Assembly (NCBI GenBank): GCA_013306675.1
Contig: JABLUY010000011.1
Span: 1-64,000, forward strand
Length of the DNA stretch: 64,000 nt
Reading direction: 5' to 3'
DNA from: Thraustochytrium sp. TN22
Lineage: Eukaryota > Sar > Bigyra > Thraustochytrida > Thraustochytriidae
Notes under the pieces: generated by a model
Told to the model about the DNA's origin: nothing
What the model saw: the letters and a program-made list of their open reading frames with translations, nothing else
The model's database searches: none
Shown: one piece after another, positions 1-9,150 of the stretch
How positions within the stretch are numbered: position 1 is the first letter of the stretch
Layout of the letters: the number at the start of each line of letters is the position of its first letter
Translations under genes and position numbers: made by a program

Positions 1-1273
1 TGCGCCGCGCCCCGATCGAGCAGTCGCACGAGCGGGCGAGCGTCCGCACGCCTCGTTCGGCTTCCCCCCCGCCCTCGGTTGCAGGTCTGCCGCGCGCCGC
101 GCCGCTCTCGCGCCCTCCCTCCAGTCGCTCTCCTCCAGCCAGGCCGGCCGTGGCCCGGTGGCCGGCGCGTGCCACGGCCGCACGTGCCGTGCAGGACAGA
201 CCGCTCTCAGGCTGATCACGAGCGAGCGCCCGAGAGCGGAGGCGCGCGCGGCGCAGGCAGGCGCGCAGGCGCGCAGGCGCGCAAGCAGGCAAGCCGTGGG
301 CCCCCGCGCGCGGGTGCAGCAACGGAGGAGCGTGCGAGCGAGCGAGCGAGCGAGTGGGGTCTGGCAAAGGCCCGAAGCGCGCGAAGCGAGCGAGCTGCGC
401 GCGAGCGCGAGAGCCTGTACGTCTCCTCAACGCGGGCCGGACGCACTCGGGCCGCTCTCGAAGTGTTGCGATGATTGCTGGCGCAGGTGCAGCTGTGTAG
501 CGCGGGCCGCTGGGCAGCCTGGGCCATCGCAAGCCTGCACCCGCATGGAGAGCGGAGCGCAAGGCTGGCGCGCTGGCCGGCTGCTGCAGAGTGCGGCTCG
601 GGGGCAAGCCTAACGTAAATGCCAGCGGACTTGCAGTGGAAGATGGCGGCAGCGAGAACGACTTGCGCTTCTCTCAGGCTACATGTGCAACACGTGTGCT
701 CGTCCCTAGGGCCCCGCGGCGGATGCGTACGAGGACAGTTCAGCCAGTGCGGTGCTCCACTTCAAGTCCTCATGGCACCCGTCCTGCCACTTCGTAGTTA
801 GCGGCCCTGCTCGTGATCGATGACACGTGCTACGGTCGCCACGGCCCGCGTTTGGTTTTTTGACATGGCCTCCTAGGAGCATACCAAGGATGCGCCATCC
901 CCGTGGCAGCAGGAGGAGGGCCCCCAGCTCTCGAGCAGCAGGATGCGCTCCCTCCTCTCGATCTGGTTTTCCTTCGCCTCCTTTCTAAGATATCAACCAG
1001 GGAGTTCATCGCGGCCCATCCACTGGTTCGATGGTATCGCCAAGTTGTCCCCATTGCCGTGCCTCCTCGAGAAAGCACGCCCTCTCCCGCCCATCACCAG
1101 TAGCTGCGGCGGGACAATATGCTCCGCCACAGGTTCGCTCTTTCGCGCGACAGCCACAGATCCTGCTGGGCTTTGCGCTGCACCCCCAAAGGCCTCGGTT
1201 CGAGTTGAATCATCATTACAGTGCTCTTCGTAGTCACGGCCGCTTTCCGGGATACAGTCTTCCCGATACCGGC
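1..1273. other. Non-coding interval at left edge
   Basis: I see no convincing gene here. The first 600 bases are very GC-rich with runs of GCGA/GAGC tetramers (334-354). The rest is more balanced in composition. The short open frames present lack a recognisable domain and are biased to Arg, Ala and Ser, as expected from GC-rich non-coding DNA. The right end is the 3' flank of the lipid-binding protein gene on the minus strand. Confidence 0.6.
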
Positions 1274-3322
1274 TCACTCGTCTTGTACGGGAGGCTCGTT
1301 GAACTGGAAGCGCGCCATGCGCAGCGTGCATAGGGGGCGCTCGGGCATCTCCTCGTCGGTCTCAGCTTGAATGACAAAGGCGGCGTCCACGATGGCGTAA
1401 TGAAGGCGCTTGCGCACCATGGCGCATGCCTTCCGCGCCAGCTTGCCGAAGATGTGGACGTCAATGTCGATCTCAAAGTAGCCGGGGCCGTGGAAGAAGC
1501 GGTACTCGGGCCGGACGAGCCAGGGCGTGCCGTTGTAGCGCGCCCAGAGAGCGCGCTCCACCCTGCTGAGCATCATGTCGTCTGGGTTCATCAGGCTCGT
1601 GATGCACTTGAGCCGCTCGCGGAAGGGATCGCTGTCAAAGCAGTTCACGTAGCGACGGAAGAGCTGGACAGCCACGTCGTTCGGACTGCTCCGCGCCCAG
1701 TCGCCCAGCTTGAAGACGGCGGCCACACCGCCGCTCGGGCCGTCCGTCTTCTCGCGGCCCAGTAGCGTGGGGTCGTACAGGGGCACCTGGTAGTTGATGA
1801 CGAGCATCTCCGGCAGCCCGGAAATGTTGGGCACCTTGGAGTGCGGCAGCTCCGGGAGCGCGGCGCGCTGTGCCACATGAAAGAGCTTGTGCGGCGACCC
1901 GCAGCAGTCCATTTGCACAAGCTCGTACAGGGGCGACCCGGCAACCTCCTTGCGGCGGTACCGCCGGTAGTCCGGGCCGACGCGGAGGCGAAAGAGCGAC
2001 CCCGGGATGCGGCTGAAGCTGTTGACCACGCTCGGGTCCTCAGCCGCCGCCTCCGGCGCTGTCTCCACCACGCCGACGCCAAAGGGCCGCCGCTGGTGCG
2101 GGCGCTCGCGCTGGCGTTCGCCCTGCAGCCCAACAACGGCCTCTGCTGCGTCTTCCTCGTCTGCCTCGGAGTCCTTGTCCTGAGGGAGCAGCTCCAGCAG
2201 CGAATCCTGGCGGAACGGGGTCAACGTCACGGCCGGCAGCACGGAGCGCTCCGACGCTTGGCGCAAGAGGCTCTCGAGGCGGCCGTCCTGCGCGTCCAGA
2301 AAGCGCGCAAAGCCCGCGGCGTCCACGTTGCGCGCGCCGCGCTCGCCGGCGAGGAGGCGCAGGCTGGCCTCGTCATCCACGCCCGGCCCGAGGTCGCTCC
2401 ACGCGACCGCCAAGGACCCGCCGCCAAAGCGCGCCTCGCGCTGGTCGCGCGAGATGAAGTCGTCAAAGGCGCGCGCCGCATGCGAGGGCGCCTGGGGCTC
2501 GCGCGCGAAGGACGTCTGCACAAACCGCGGCAGCAGCGACAGCAGGCTGCCGTCGCCGTCCCCGTCCGCCGGGATGAAGGCCACCTTTTGCAGCGTCTCC
2601 TCCTTGAACAGGTGCGCCCAGACCTTCCACACCAGCATATTGAGCGGCGTCTTGGGGTAGATGAGCATGCGCGCCAGCCGCCCCGGGTAGAAGCTGTACA
2701 GCAGCGGTGCCAGCTCGCGCAGCAGCTTGCCGTCCAGGCTGTGGCGGGATGCATTCTCCAGGTCCACAATCACCGTCACGTCCTCCACGTCCGGGTCCGA
2801 CAGCATGCTCTCGAGCTTCCACAGCACGAATCGCAGGCTCGCCTCCGCAGCGAAAAGGTGCGGGTCGTGCCGTCGCAGGCAGACGACGAGCACGGGCCGG
2901 CCCTCCAGGTCCTCGCCCGCCCAGTATAGCGATCCGCGCTTGTCCTGGGCCTCGAACTCGTTGCTGCTGCCCAAGAGGGCATCCACGCGGTGGTCCCTGC
3001 GCCAGTACAGGGCCTGCAGGGCCTGTCGGCACGCCGCATCGGGGTCGAATTGGTTCGCGCGCAGCAGCCGAACCAGCTCGGCGTCCGAAAGCCCCGCGGC
3101 ACGCTGCACTAGCGTCTCCTGTTTGGCCGCCTCGGCTCTCGCGGCAGCTTGCCTTCCGCACGGCGCCTTGCGCAGAGCCTTGGCCAGCGCCCTGCCGGGC
3201 GTCCACGCGCCTGCTTCGCGTCCTCTCGTGGGCCTCGGGCTCCTCTGCGTCTCCGCCTGGATGCGGAGCCGCACTTGGCCCACGAGCGCGGCCACCTCGC
3301 GCCTCGTCGGAGTTGCGTCCAT
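1274..3322 (-). CDS. CRAL-TRIO (Sec14-like) / EDR2-like DUF1336 fusion protein
   Basis: Predicted lipid-binding protein of 682 residues. A Sec14-type CRAL-TRIO domain lies at about residues 80-265: a helical lead with RLLRANQFDPDAA, then GRPVLVVCLRRHDPH, DVTVIVDLENAS and FYPGRLARMLIYPKTPLN. A long linker with acidic stretches follows. Residues 433-682 match the EDR2 C-terminal domain (DUF1336): it begins NSFSRIPGSLFRLR, includes PNISGLPEMLVINYQVPLYD, and ends with a YNGTPWLVRPEYRFFHGPGYFE-type core. CRAL-TRIO domains exchange or sense phosphoinositides and other lipids; plant EDR2 joins this C-terminal domain to PH and START domains. The frame stays open for 75 more codons upstream, but that part is Arg/Ala-rich and looks like leader sequence, so I take the ATG at 3322. 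The gene is divergent from DNAAF1. Membrane-trafficking or lipid-signalling work is inferred from the domains only. Confidence 0.9.
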   Translation of the reverse strand: MDATPTRREVAALVGQVRLRIQAETQRSPRPTRGREAGAWTPGRALAKALRKAPCGRQAAARAEAAKQETLVQRAAGLSDAELVRLLRANQFDPDAACRQALQALYWRRDHRVDALLGSSNEFEAQDKRGSLYWAGEDLEGRPVLVVCLRRHDPHLFAAEASLRFVLWKLESMLSDPDVEDVTVIVDLENASRHSLDGKLLRELAPLLYSFYPGRLARMLIYPKTPLNMLVWKVWAHLFKEETLQKVAFIPADGDGDGSLLSLLPRFVQTSFAREPQAPSHAARAFDDFISRDQREARFGGGSLAVAWSDLGPGVDDEASLRLLAGERGARNVDAAGFARFLDAQDGRLESLLRQASERSVLPAVTLTPFRQDSLLELLPQDKDSEADEEDAAEAVVGLQGERQRERPHQRRPFGVGVVETAPEAAAEDPSVVNSFSRIPGSLFRLRVGPDYRRYRRKEVAGSPLYELVQMDCCGSPHKLFHVAQRAALPELPHSKVPNISGLPEMLVINYQVPLYDPTLLGREKTDGPSGGVAAVFKLGDWARSSPNDVAVQLFRRYVNCFDSDPFRERLKCITSLMNPDDMMLSRVERALWARYNGTPWLVRPEYRFFHGPGYFEIDIDVHIFGKLARKACAMVRKRLHYAIVDAAFVIQAETDEEMPERPLCTLRMARFQFNEPPVQDE

Positions 3323-4704
3323 GCGCGCGCGAGGTCGGGCCGTCTGGCCCCTACCTACCGCCCTCTTGCGCCGCCCGCAAGGCGCGCTCGCCCGCCAGGG
3401 GCTCGGGAGGCGCTCCTCGCGCCCTCCTGCCCGCCGCTCGCCGCCTCCACGCGCACGCACCGCGCGCCGTGCGCGGCCCAGCCGCCGCCCCGTGCGGTTC
3501 TGCACGTGCGCGCAGCGCTCTGGTCCCGGGCGCTCCCGCCGGTCCACCTCCTGCTCGCGTTAGGGTCTTGTCGGCGCTGCGCTACGGGCGTCCAGGCGCC
3601 GACCCGTGCAGACCGTGCAGACCGCGCGGGTCGCGCGGCGCGGCAGGAGGCGGACCGCCTCGGGCTTGGTGCGGGGCGAGACGAGACGAGACGAGACGAG
3701 GACTTGGTCTGGCAGGATCTCGCCCAACCTGATGTGAGCGACGACAGAGAGAGGAGAGAGAGCCCTAATGTGAAGGAGAGTCTGGGCCTCAGGCCCCGCG
3801 TGACACAATCGTTACAAAGTTGGCTTGATTTATACAATAAGGTTCGCCGCCAGAGGATGAGGCGGGCTCTCGAGCTGTCGATCGACGGGAGCGAGACACG
3901 CCAGGGAGCGAGGCACGCCGTCTGCTGCGAACGCCCGCGAGCTTTTCACAGGGAACTATTTCACACAACGATGCTCTGCAACGCTCGATCCATACCTTCG
4001 TCAGTTTTCTCCGCCTTCTTCACATCACGGCGTTCAACGCTCTTTCTCTCGTTCGCAAGCAACACGGGCCTCGCATTCTCCACCAGCACAGCAAGCTCGC
4101 AGCGATCGGATAATTGTAGTCTTTTTGATGTGCCACAGCATGCGGTCGGCTCAAAGTTGTATCGTCATGTCGCGCTGCCCGCCCTCGTCGCGCGCGCCCC
4201 GCGCCTCGTCTCCTCCTCGTCCTCCTCGTCCTCCTCGTCCTCCTCGCCTGCCTGCCTGCCGCTCCATGACGTACCTTGACGCAACGTCTTCATCCCCCTC
4301 GCCCTCAGCCAGCAGCGCAGCGCGCGGCGCGGCGCCAGGGCTGCGAAGCTCGCCGCAGGACGGGCGCGCGACGCGCCCGCTCGCGCGCGCCGCGCGCCCG
4401 CTTCGGGCTTTGCTTCGGCGTCTGCACGGCGGCTGCGGCAGCGAGCTCGTCGCCACTAGTTTGCTGCGCGCGCGTTTGCCGCCGAAAGCGCCACAAAGCG
4501 CGCAACCCGTTTTCCGCGGGTCTGGCCGTTCAACGTACTTGGGCTCGCCAAGGTAGGCTCCGGCCGAGTGGCAAGTCCGCTTGCGCACGGCCTCGGCGAG
4601 CGGGGCTGCGCTCTCACTCGCGCTCGCACTCGCACTCGCGTTCGCGCTCCCGCGCTCGCGCTCTCGCGCTCTCGCGCTTGCTCGGCCGCTCGGCTCTGCG
4701 CACC
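3323..4704. other. Divergent intergenic region, lipid-binding protein / DNAAF1
   Basis: No gene is supported. It should hold the promoters of both flanking genes. A (TCCTCG)n run occupies about 4202-4250. The 300 bases before the DNAAF1 ATG are rich in alternating CGCTC/GCACTC. A lower-GC stretch at about 3820-4150 is the most AT-rich part and the likeliest core regulatory segment. I found no firm TATA box. Confidence 0.5.
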
Positions 4705-6102
4705 ATGGTGGGCGTGGAGATGACCAAGCAGGCGCTGCGCGAGTCGTGCGAAAAGAACAAGCTGTACCGGACGGCGCGGCTGAACGACAAGCTGTACTTG
4801 CACTACAAAGGGTGGAAGAAGATCGAGAACCTGGACGAGTACACTGGGCTCAAGGTGCTCTGGCTGGAGGGCAACGGGCTGCTCAAGATCGAGGGCCTGG
4901 AGCACCAGACGGAGCTGCGCACGCTGTACCTGCACGAGAACGTGATCGAGAGGATCGAGAACCTCGAGTCGCAGGAGCACCTGGACACGCTCAACCTGGC
5001 GCAGAACTTCATCGAGCGCATTGAGAACCTGAGCCACATGAAGGAGCTCAAGACGCTGCTCGTGCCGCAGAACCGTCTGCGCGAGCTCGACGCACTCGAG
5101 GAGCTCACGCGCCTGCCGGAGCTGTCCTGCCTGGACATCCAAAAGAACAAGATCGAGGACCCGGCCATCTTGGACCTGTTGGAGAGGTGCCCGAACCTCA
5201 CCGTGCTCTACTTGCAGGGCAACCCTTGCGTGAAGCAGATTCGCTTCTACCGCAAGACCACCATTGCGCGCCTCAAGTGCCTCAAGTACCTCGACGACCG
5301 CCCGGTCTTCCCGGAGGAGCGGCTGCGCGCCGAGGCGTGGTGCCGCGGCCTGGCCGAGGGCGGTGTTGAGGCGGCGCGCGAGTCCGAAAAGGCCGAGCTC
5401 AGCCGTCAGCGCGAGGAGAAGCGTGCCAAGGAGGACGCCAACTTCCGCGCCTTTGAGAAGATGATGCTCGAGGGCAAGCGCATTCGCGCTGAGCGCGAGG
5501 CTGCCAAGGCCGCCAAGGCCGCTGCCGAGGCCTCGGGCACCGAGCCTGCTGAGCCTGCCGTGGTGGAGATCGTGGACGCCGTTCCTCCTGTGGCGCCGCC
5601 CGCCGCGCCCACGGAAGATGCTGTCGTGCCACCGGTGCCGCCTCCTCCTGCTACCGCTACTGCTGTTGCCCCTGCTGCCGCTGCTGCCGCTGAGCAAGAG
5701 CTCATCAACCCTTTCTCTGGCGAGAAGGTCCTTCACCGTCCGGAGAACCCGGAGAGCAAGGCATTCCGCGAGGAGAAGCTGCGCCGCGCCGAGGCTCGCA
5801 GCGAGGCGGCAACCGACGATGTTGTGCCGGAGTCATCCACCGCTTCTGTTTCACAGCCTGCGTCTGCTGCTGCCGCTGCTGCTGCCCCACCATGCCCTCC
5901 GCCTCTTGAAGAGACGGAGGAGGTCAACGAGGTTGAATCCGACAACACGGAGACCGAGACCGAGACCGAGCACAAGGACGAGACGGCTGGTCCCTCCAAG
6001 GAAGAGGCGAGCGCGCCGCTGCAACGCAAGGACTGTGCTGCGGATGTCACGGACTCGAGCGAGGCTGGGCGTAGCGAGGAGGCCTTTGACGAACTCGACT
6101 GA
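4705..6102 (+). CDS. DNAAF1: Dynein axonemal assembly factor 1 (LRRC50/ODA7-type LRR protein)
   Basis: A 465-residue leucine-rich-repeat protein needed in the cytoplasm to preassemble axonemal dynein arms before transport into the cilium. The N-terminus has the family signature [20 protein letters not shown] at 26-45. About six LRRs run over 38-175 ([33 protein letters not shown] and so on), followed by an LRR cap with [18 protein letters not shown] at 195-212. Residues 215-275 are charged and helical. The C-terminal 180 residues are Pro/Ala/Glu-rich and low in complexity. The ATG at 4705 sits in a CACCATGG context; the 143 open codons upstream are Arg-rich leader. Its presence implies motile flagella. 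It converges with the TauD-AKR gene, with stops 138 bases apart. Confidence 0.95.
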   Translation: MVGVEMTKQALRESCEKNKLYRTARLNDKLYLHYKGWKKIENLDEYTGLKVLWLEGNGLLKIEGLEHQTELRTLYLHENVIERIENLESQEHLDTLNLAQNFIERIENLSHMKELKTLLVPQNRLRELDALEELTRLPELSCLDIQKNKIEDPAILDLLERCPNLTVLYLQGNPCVKQIRFYRKTTIARLKCLKYLDDRPVFPEERLRAEAWCRGLAEGGVEAARESEKAELSRQREEKRAKEDANFRAFEKMMLEGKRIRAEREAAKAAKAAAEASGTEPAEPAVVEIVDAVPPVAPPAAPTEDAVVPPVPPPPATATAVAPAAAAAAEQELINPFSGEKVLHRPENPESKAFREEKLRRAEARSEAATDDVVPESSTASVSQPASAAAAAAAPPCPPPLEETEEVNEVESDNTETETETEHKDETAGPSKEEASAPLQRKDCAADVTDSSEAGRSEEAFDELD

Positions 6103-6127
6103 TTTTTTGTTTTGGCCTGCCCGGCAC

Positions 6128-6133
6128 AATAAA
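6128..6133 (+). terminator. Candidate poly(A) signal AATAAA of DNAAF1
   Basis: A canonical AATAAA hexamer lies 25 bases after the DNAAF1 stop codon in a locally AT-rich stretch. It is the only canonical hexamer I found that is properly placed behind a gene in this window, so the organism probably does not depend on it. The position is plausible but unproven. Confidence 0.5.
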
Positions 6134-6240
6134 TCAGTCAACTTGCACAAATCACACCTCGTTTTCTGGTGCAGAGACAAAAAAGGGGGTTTGGACGAGC
6201 CCGGCGGAATCATCATCTTGCAGAATGCGACGCAAGTCGC

Positions 6241-8262
6241 TCACGTGCGGCTAGTGGCGGAGGCGTCGTAAATGGGCAAAAAGGTGTTGAAGGCTGCCTG
6301 CGCGAAGACGCCCGGGTCGTTGAAGCGGCGGTTCTTGTTGAGCGCGGAGATGGCGGCCATGTCGTCCTCGGAGAGCGCAAAGGAGACGGCGTCGAGATTG
6401 GCGCGAATGTGGTCCGGGTTGGCGGACTTGAAGACCGGACAGGTGCCACGCTGCATGGCCCAGCGCAGGACAACCTGGTGAGGCGTCTTTGCGTGAGCTT
6501 CGGCGATGCGCTGCACGACGGGACTCCGCAGCACGCTGTCGTCATCTTGAGCCATGCCGATCTCCACATAGCTGGCGTGGCCGAGCGGCGAAAATGCAAC
6601 GACGCGCATGCCCTGCGACTCGGCGTAGCGCACGAGGTGGTCCTGCGTGTTAAAGGGGTGGAGCTCGACCTGAAGCACGGCGGGTGGGAACTTGGCGTAG
6701 GCCATCATGTCGCGGAGCTGCTGCACGCTGAAGTTGCAGACGCCAATGGCTCGGGTGCGGCCAGCGACGACCTCGGCCTCCATGAAGCGCCAGGTGCGCT
6801 CCATGGGGATGCGCGCCAGCTCGACCCGCGGGTTGGGCGCGTCCGGGTCGTAGAACCACTCGGGCGGGTAGCGCTTCTCAAAGGGAACGAACTTTTGCGC
6901 GATGGGAAAGTGGATCATGTAGAGGTCGAGGTAGTCGAGCTGCAGATCGGCCAGCGTGCGCGAAAGCGCGTCCGGGACCTTGTCGCCGTGGTAGGTGTTC
7001 CAGAGCTTTGAAACGACGAAGAGGTCCTCGCGGCGCACGAGGCCCTGCGCGATGGCCTCGCTAATGCCCTCGCCCACCTCCTTCTCGTTGCCGTAGTCGC
7101 AGGCGCAGTCCAGGTGGCGCACGCCGGCCTTGATGGCGTCCACCACCACGCCAGCCGCCGCCTCGCGCGGCACCTTCCAGAGGCCGAGGCCGATGCGTGG
7201 CATGAAGGCGCCGTTGTACAGGCGCGCCAACACAGGCGTGCCCGTGGCCTTGGCCTGGAGCGCCGCAGAGCTCGCGTACGTGCCGGCCAGCGGCACGCGG
7301 CCCACGGACGCCAGCACGCGACGCGGCGAGTCGTAGGTGTTGCGCGAGTGCATCGCCACGCGATTATCCACGATGATGGCGTCGCCGCGCTGCCACGGCA
7401 CGCACACGCGCTCGCGCTCCATGTAGGCCGCCACGGCCTCCAGCGCCGCCGTGTCCATGGGCGTGCCGTCGCCCAGGACCACCGCCTTGGTCGGATCGTT
7501 CCGCGAGTCCACCCACCCCTTGTAGGCGGCCACCACCGAGTTGAAGAAGACCTTGCGCCCCGTGCCGGGCTCGCCGCGCACGGCCGGCACGATATTGGTC
7601 GTGCTGCGCAGATCACCGTTGGCCAGCCACTCCCACTCGTGGCCCATGTCGCGCATCTTCGCCTCCGCCTCCTCGCGCGTCTTGACCATGAAGGTGTTCT
7701 TCCACGAGCGTCCGATCGCCGAGGTCTCGTCGTCCTCCTCCGGCATCGTGCGCACGTACCGCACGCCCAGCAGCTCCACCTGCCGCGCCATCGCCGGGAA
7801 CTCCGCCTCGAAGAAATCCCAGACCTTGCGCGACAAAATCAGCGGCGTCTCGCCGCCGCTCGTGGGCGCCACCTCGCAGTAGAACATCACGTAGTCCGGC
7901 GGGTTGCTCACCTGCGCCATCTCGTGGTGAAACGGGATCGGCTCGCTCGGCGGCGACTCGTTCGCCGTGAACACGTAGTCGCCCACCACGTTGCGCCGCA
8001 CCGCCGCGCCGCCCACGTACGGCATGTTCTCCAGTCCCAGGTTCTGCACCACCTCGCCAAAGTCCTCGGCGCGCTCCAGCGCGAACCCGCGCAGCAGCAC
8101 TGCGCCGTGCTCGCGCGCCAGCTCGCGCAGCACCTCCGCGTGCTCCGCCACCGCGCCCGCCGTCGGGTCCTCCTTGGGGCCCAGCGTCAGCGGGAACGCC
8201 TTGCCGTCCACCATCTTGGCCGCAGCATTCTCGACCACCACGAACGGCAACTCCCGCGCCAT
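6241..8262 (-). CDS. TauD/TfdA-like Fe(II)/2-oxoglutarate dioxygenase fused to an aldo-keto reductase
   Basis: A two-enzyme fusion of 673 residues. Residues 1-325 are a TauD/clavaminate-synthase-like dioxygenase: an H-x-E metal pair in FHHEMAQ (H112, E114), the distal His in DNRVAMHSR (H305), and an Arg at about 314 suited to the 2-oxoglutarate carboxylate. Residues 350-673 are an aldo-keto reductase with the full tetrad: D385 and Y390 in HLDCACDYGNE, K419 in FVVSKLWNT and H451 in LYMIHFP. The insert near FEKRYPPEWFYDPD and the GVCNFS motif resemble xylose-reductase-type AKRs. Both active sites look intact, so a coupled hydroxylation and carbonyl reduction on one substrate is plausible; the substrate is unknown. 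The ATG at 8262 is chosen because the 34 codons upstream match neither family. The gene is divergent from XPB. Confidence 0.9.
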   Translation of the reverse strand: MARELPFVVVENAAAKMVDGKAFPLTLGPKEDPTAGAVAEHAEVLRELAREHGAVLLRGFALERAEDFGEVVQNLGLENMPYVGGAAVRRNVVGDYVFTANESPPSEPIPFHHEMAQVSNPPDYVMFYCEVAPTSGGETPLILSRKVWDFFEAEFPAMARQVELLGVRYVRTMPEEDDETSAIGRSWKNTFMVKTREEAEAKMRDMGHEWEWLANGDLRSTTNIVPAVRGEPGTGRKVFFNSVVAAYKGWVDSRNDPTKAVVLGDGTPMDTAALEAVAAYMERERVCVPWQRGDAIIVDNRVAMHSRNTYDSPRRVLASVGRVPLAGTYASSAALQAKATGTPVLARLYNGAFMPRIGLGLWKVPREAAAGVVVDAIKAGVRHLDCACDYGNEKEVGEGISEAIAQGLVRREDLFVVSKLWNTYHGDKVPDALSRTLADLQLDYLDLYMIHFPIAQKFVPFEKRYPPEWFYDPDAPNPRVELARIPMERTWRFMEAEVVAGRTRAIGVCNFSVQQLRDMMAYAKFPPAVLQVELHPFNTQDHLVRYAESQGMRVVAFSPLGHASYVEIGMAQDDDSVLRSPVVQRIAEAHAKTPHQVVLRWAMQRGTCPVFKSANPDHIRANLDAVSFALSEDDMAAISALNKNRRFNDPGVFAQAAFNTFLPIYDASATSRT

Positions 8263-9150
8263 CGTCTCCGCGTTTCTTCGCCTCCAAATCGTTACAGTTC
8301 TGCATTGATGTGGCGGATGCCCTTGATTGCAATCCCACGTTGGCTCGGTGGCACGCCACGCCATCGTGCCAAGGGTGTGCGCTGCCTGAGGACGCCAGGA
8401 TCGTGAGCTCGCGCCAGCTCGCGAGATTGTCTATCAGCGCGCGCGTCGGGCGCGTCGGCGCTTGTGCAAGCTTGTGCGCCGGCATTACGGCAGCAAACTG
8501 CACGGCCTCAAGCCGCAGCGGGGCTAGTAGGCTACGCTGCTTGTCAGAGCAGTGAGACTCGGTACCCAATCAGTCTAGGGCCGACAGCGTGCATCCACGT
8601 CCGGGTCGACCGCCAGCTACGACCGGCCACGACCGGGTCGACCCAGTCACTGCACAAGTCGTGCCAGCCCGCCCCGACTGTGGATCTTGATGTCAACGGC
8701 ATTGATCACCAAGATCTCGCTGCAGCGCTCGACTCGGACAAAAGGTCATCCCCAACAAGGCAAGGCAAGGATCTGGCTACCCGGCGTGTCTTCTTGGCCC
8801 TCCTCGACTTTCTCCGCCAATGGAAAGCCAAACTAAGCTTGCCGGTGCGGCTGGCGCGCCCACACCGCCTGCGGGCCATCGCCGGAACCGCCCTCGTACC
8901 CGCCGTGCTCGTCCAGCTCCATCATGATGTGCAGCTCGCTTGCTCGCTTTGCCAGCCAGCGCAGGCTCGACCCGGGCTCAATCAAACTCGCTTCGCTCGG
9001 CCGCTCGCGCCACGCCGGGCAGCGGCGGTAGCGGGCGGGCGGGCGGGCGGGCGGGCGGACGGACGGACGGACGGGCGGGCGGCGGCGGCGGGTGGTCGCG
9101 CGCCCGCGCCCAGGCGGCTCCGGCGCCGCGCGGCCGGACGGGCGCTCGCC
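8263..9150. other. Divergent intergenic region, TauD-AKR / XPB
   Basis: The shared 5' region of two divergent genes. Most of it is of moderate GC. It ends in a G-rich tetranucleotide array directly before the XPB start. No gene, TATA box or RNA gene is supported. Confidence 0.5.
9028..9086 (+). repeat. (GGGC)n/(GGAC)n array upstream of XPB
   Basis: A run of GGGC tetramers grades into GGAC tetramers and back, ending about 65 bases before the XPB ATG. The regular G runs could fold as G-quadruplexes in the promoter or 5' leader. Confidence 0.7.

Noticed and set aside
1-800. Arg-rich open frames at the left edge as a gene fragment
   Set aside because: All three frames on both strands are similarly open because of GAGC/GCGA repeats, and none shows a domain.
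4300-4600. A separate upstream gene before DNAAF1
   Set aside because: The frame is continuous with DNAAF1 but Arg/Ser/His-repeat-rich and unlike the family; it is best read as 5' leader.
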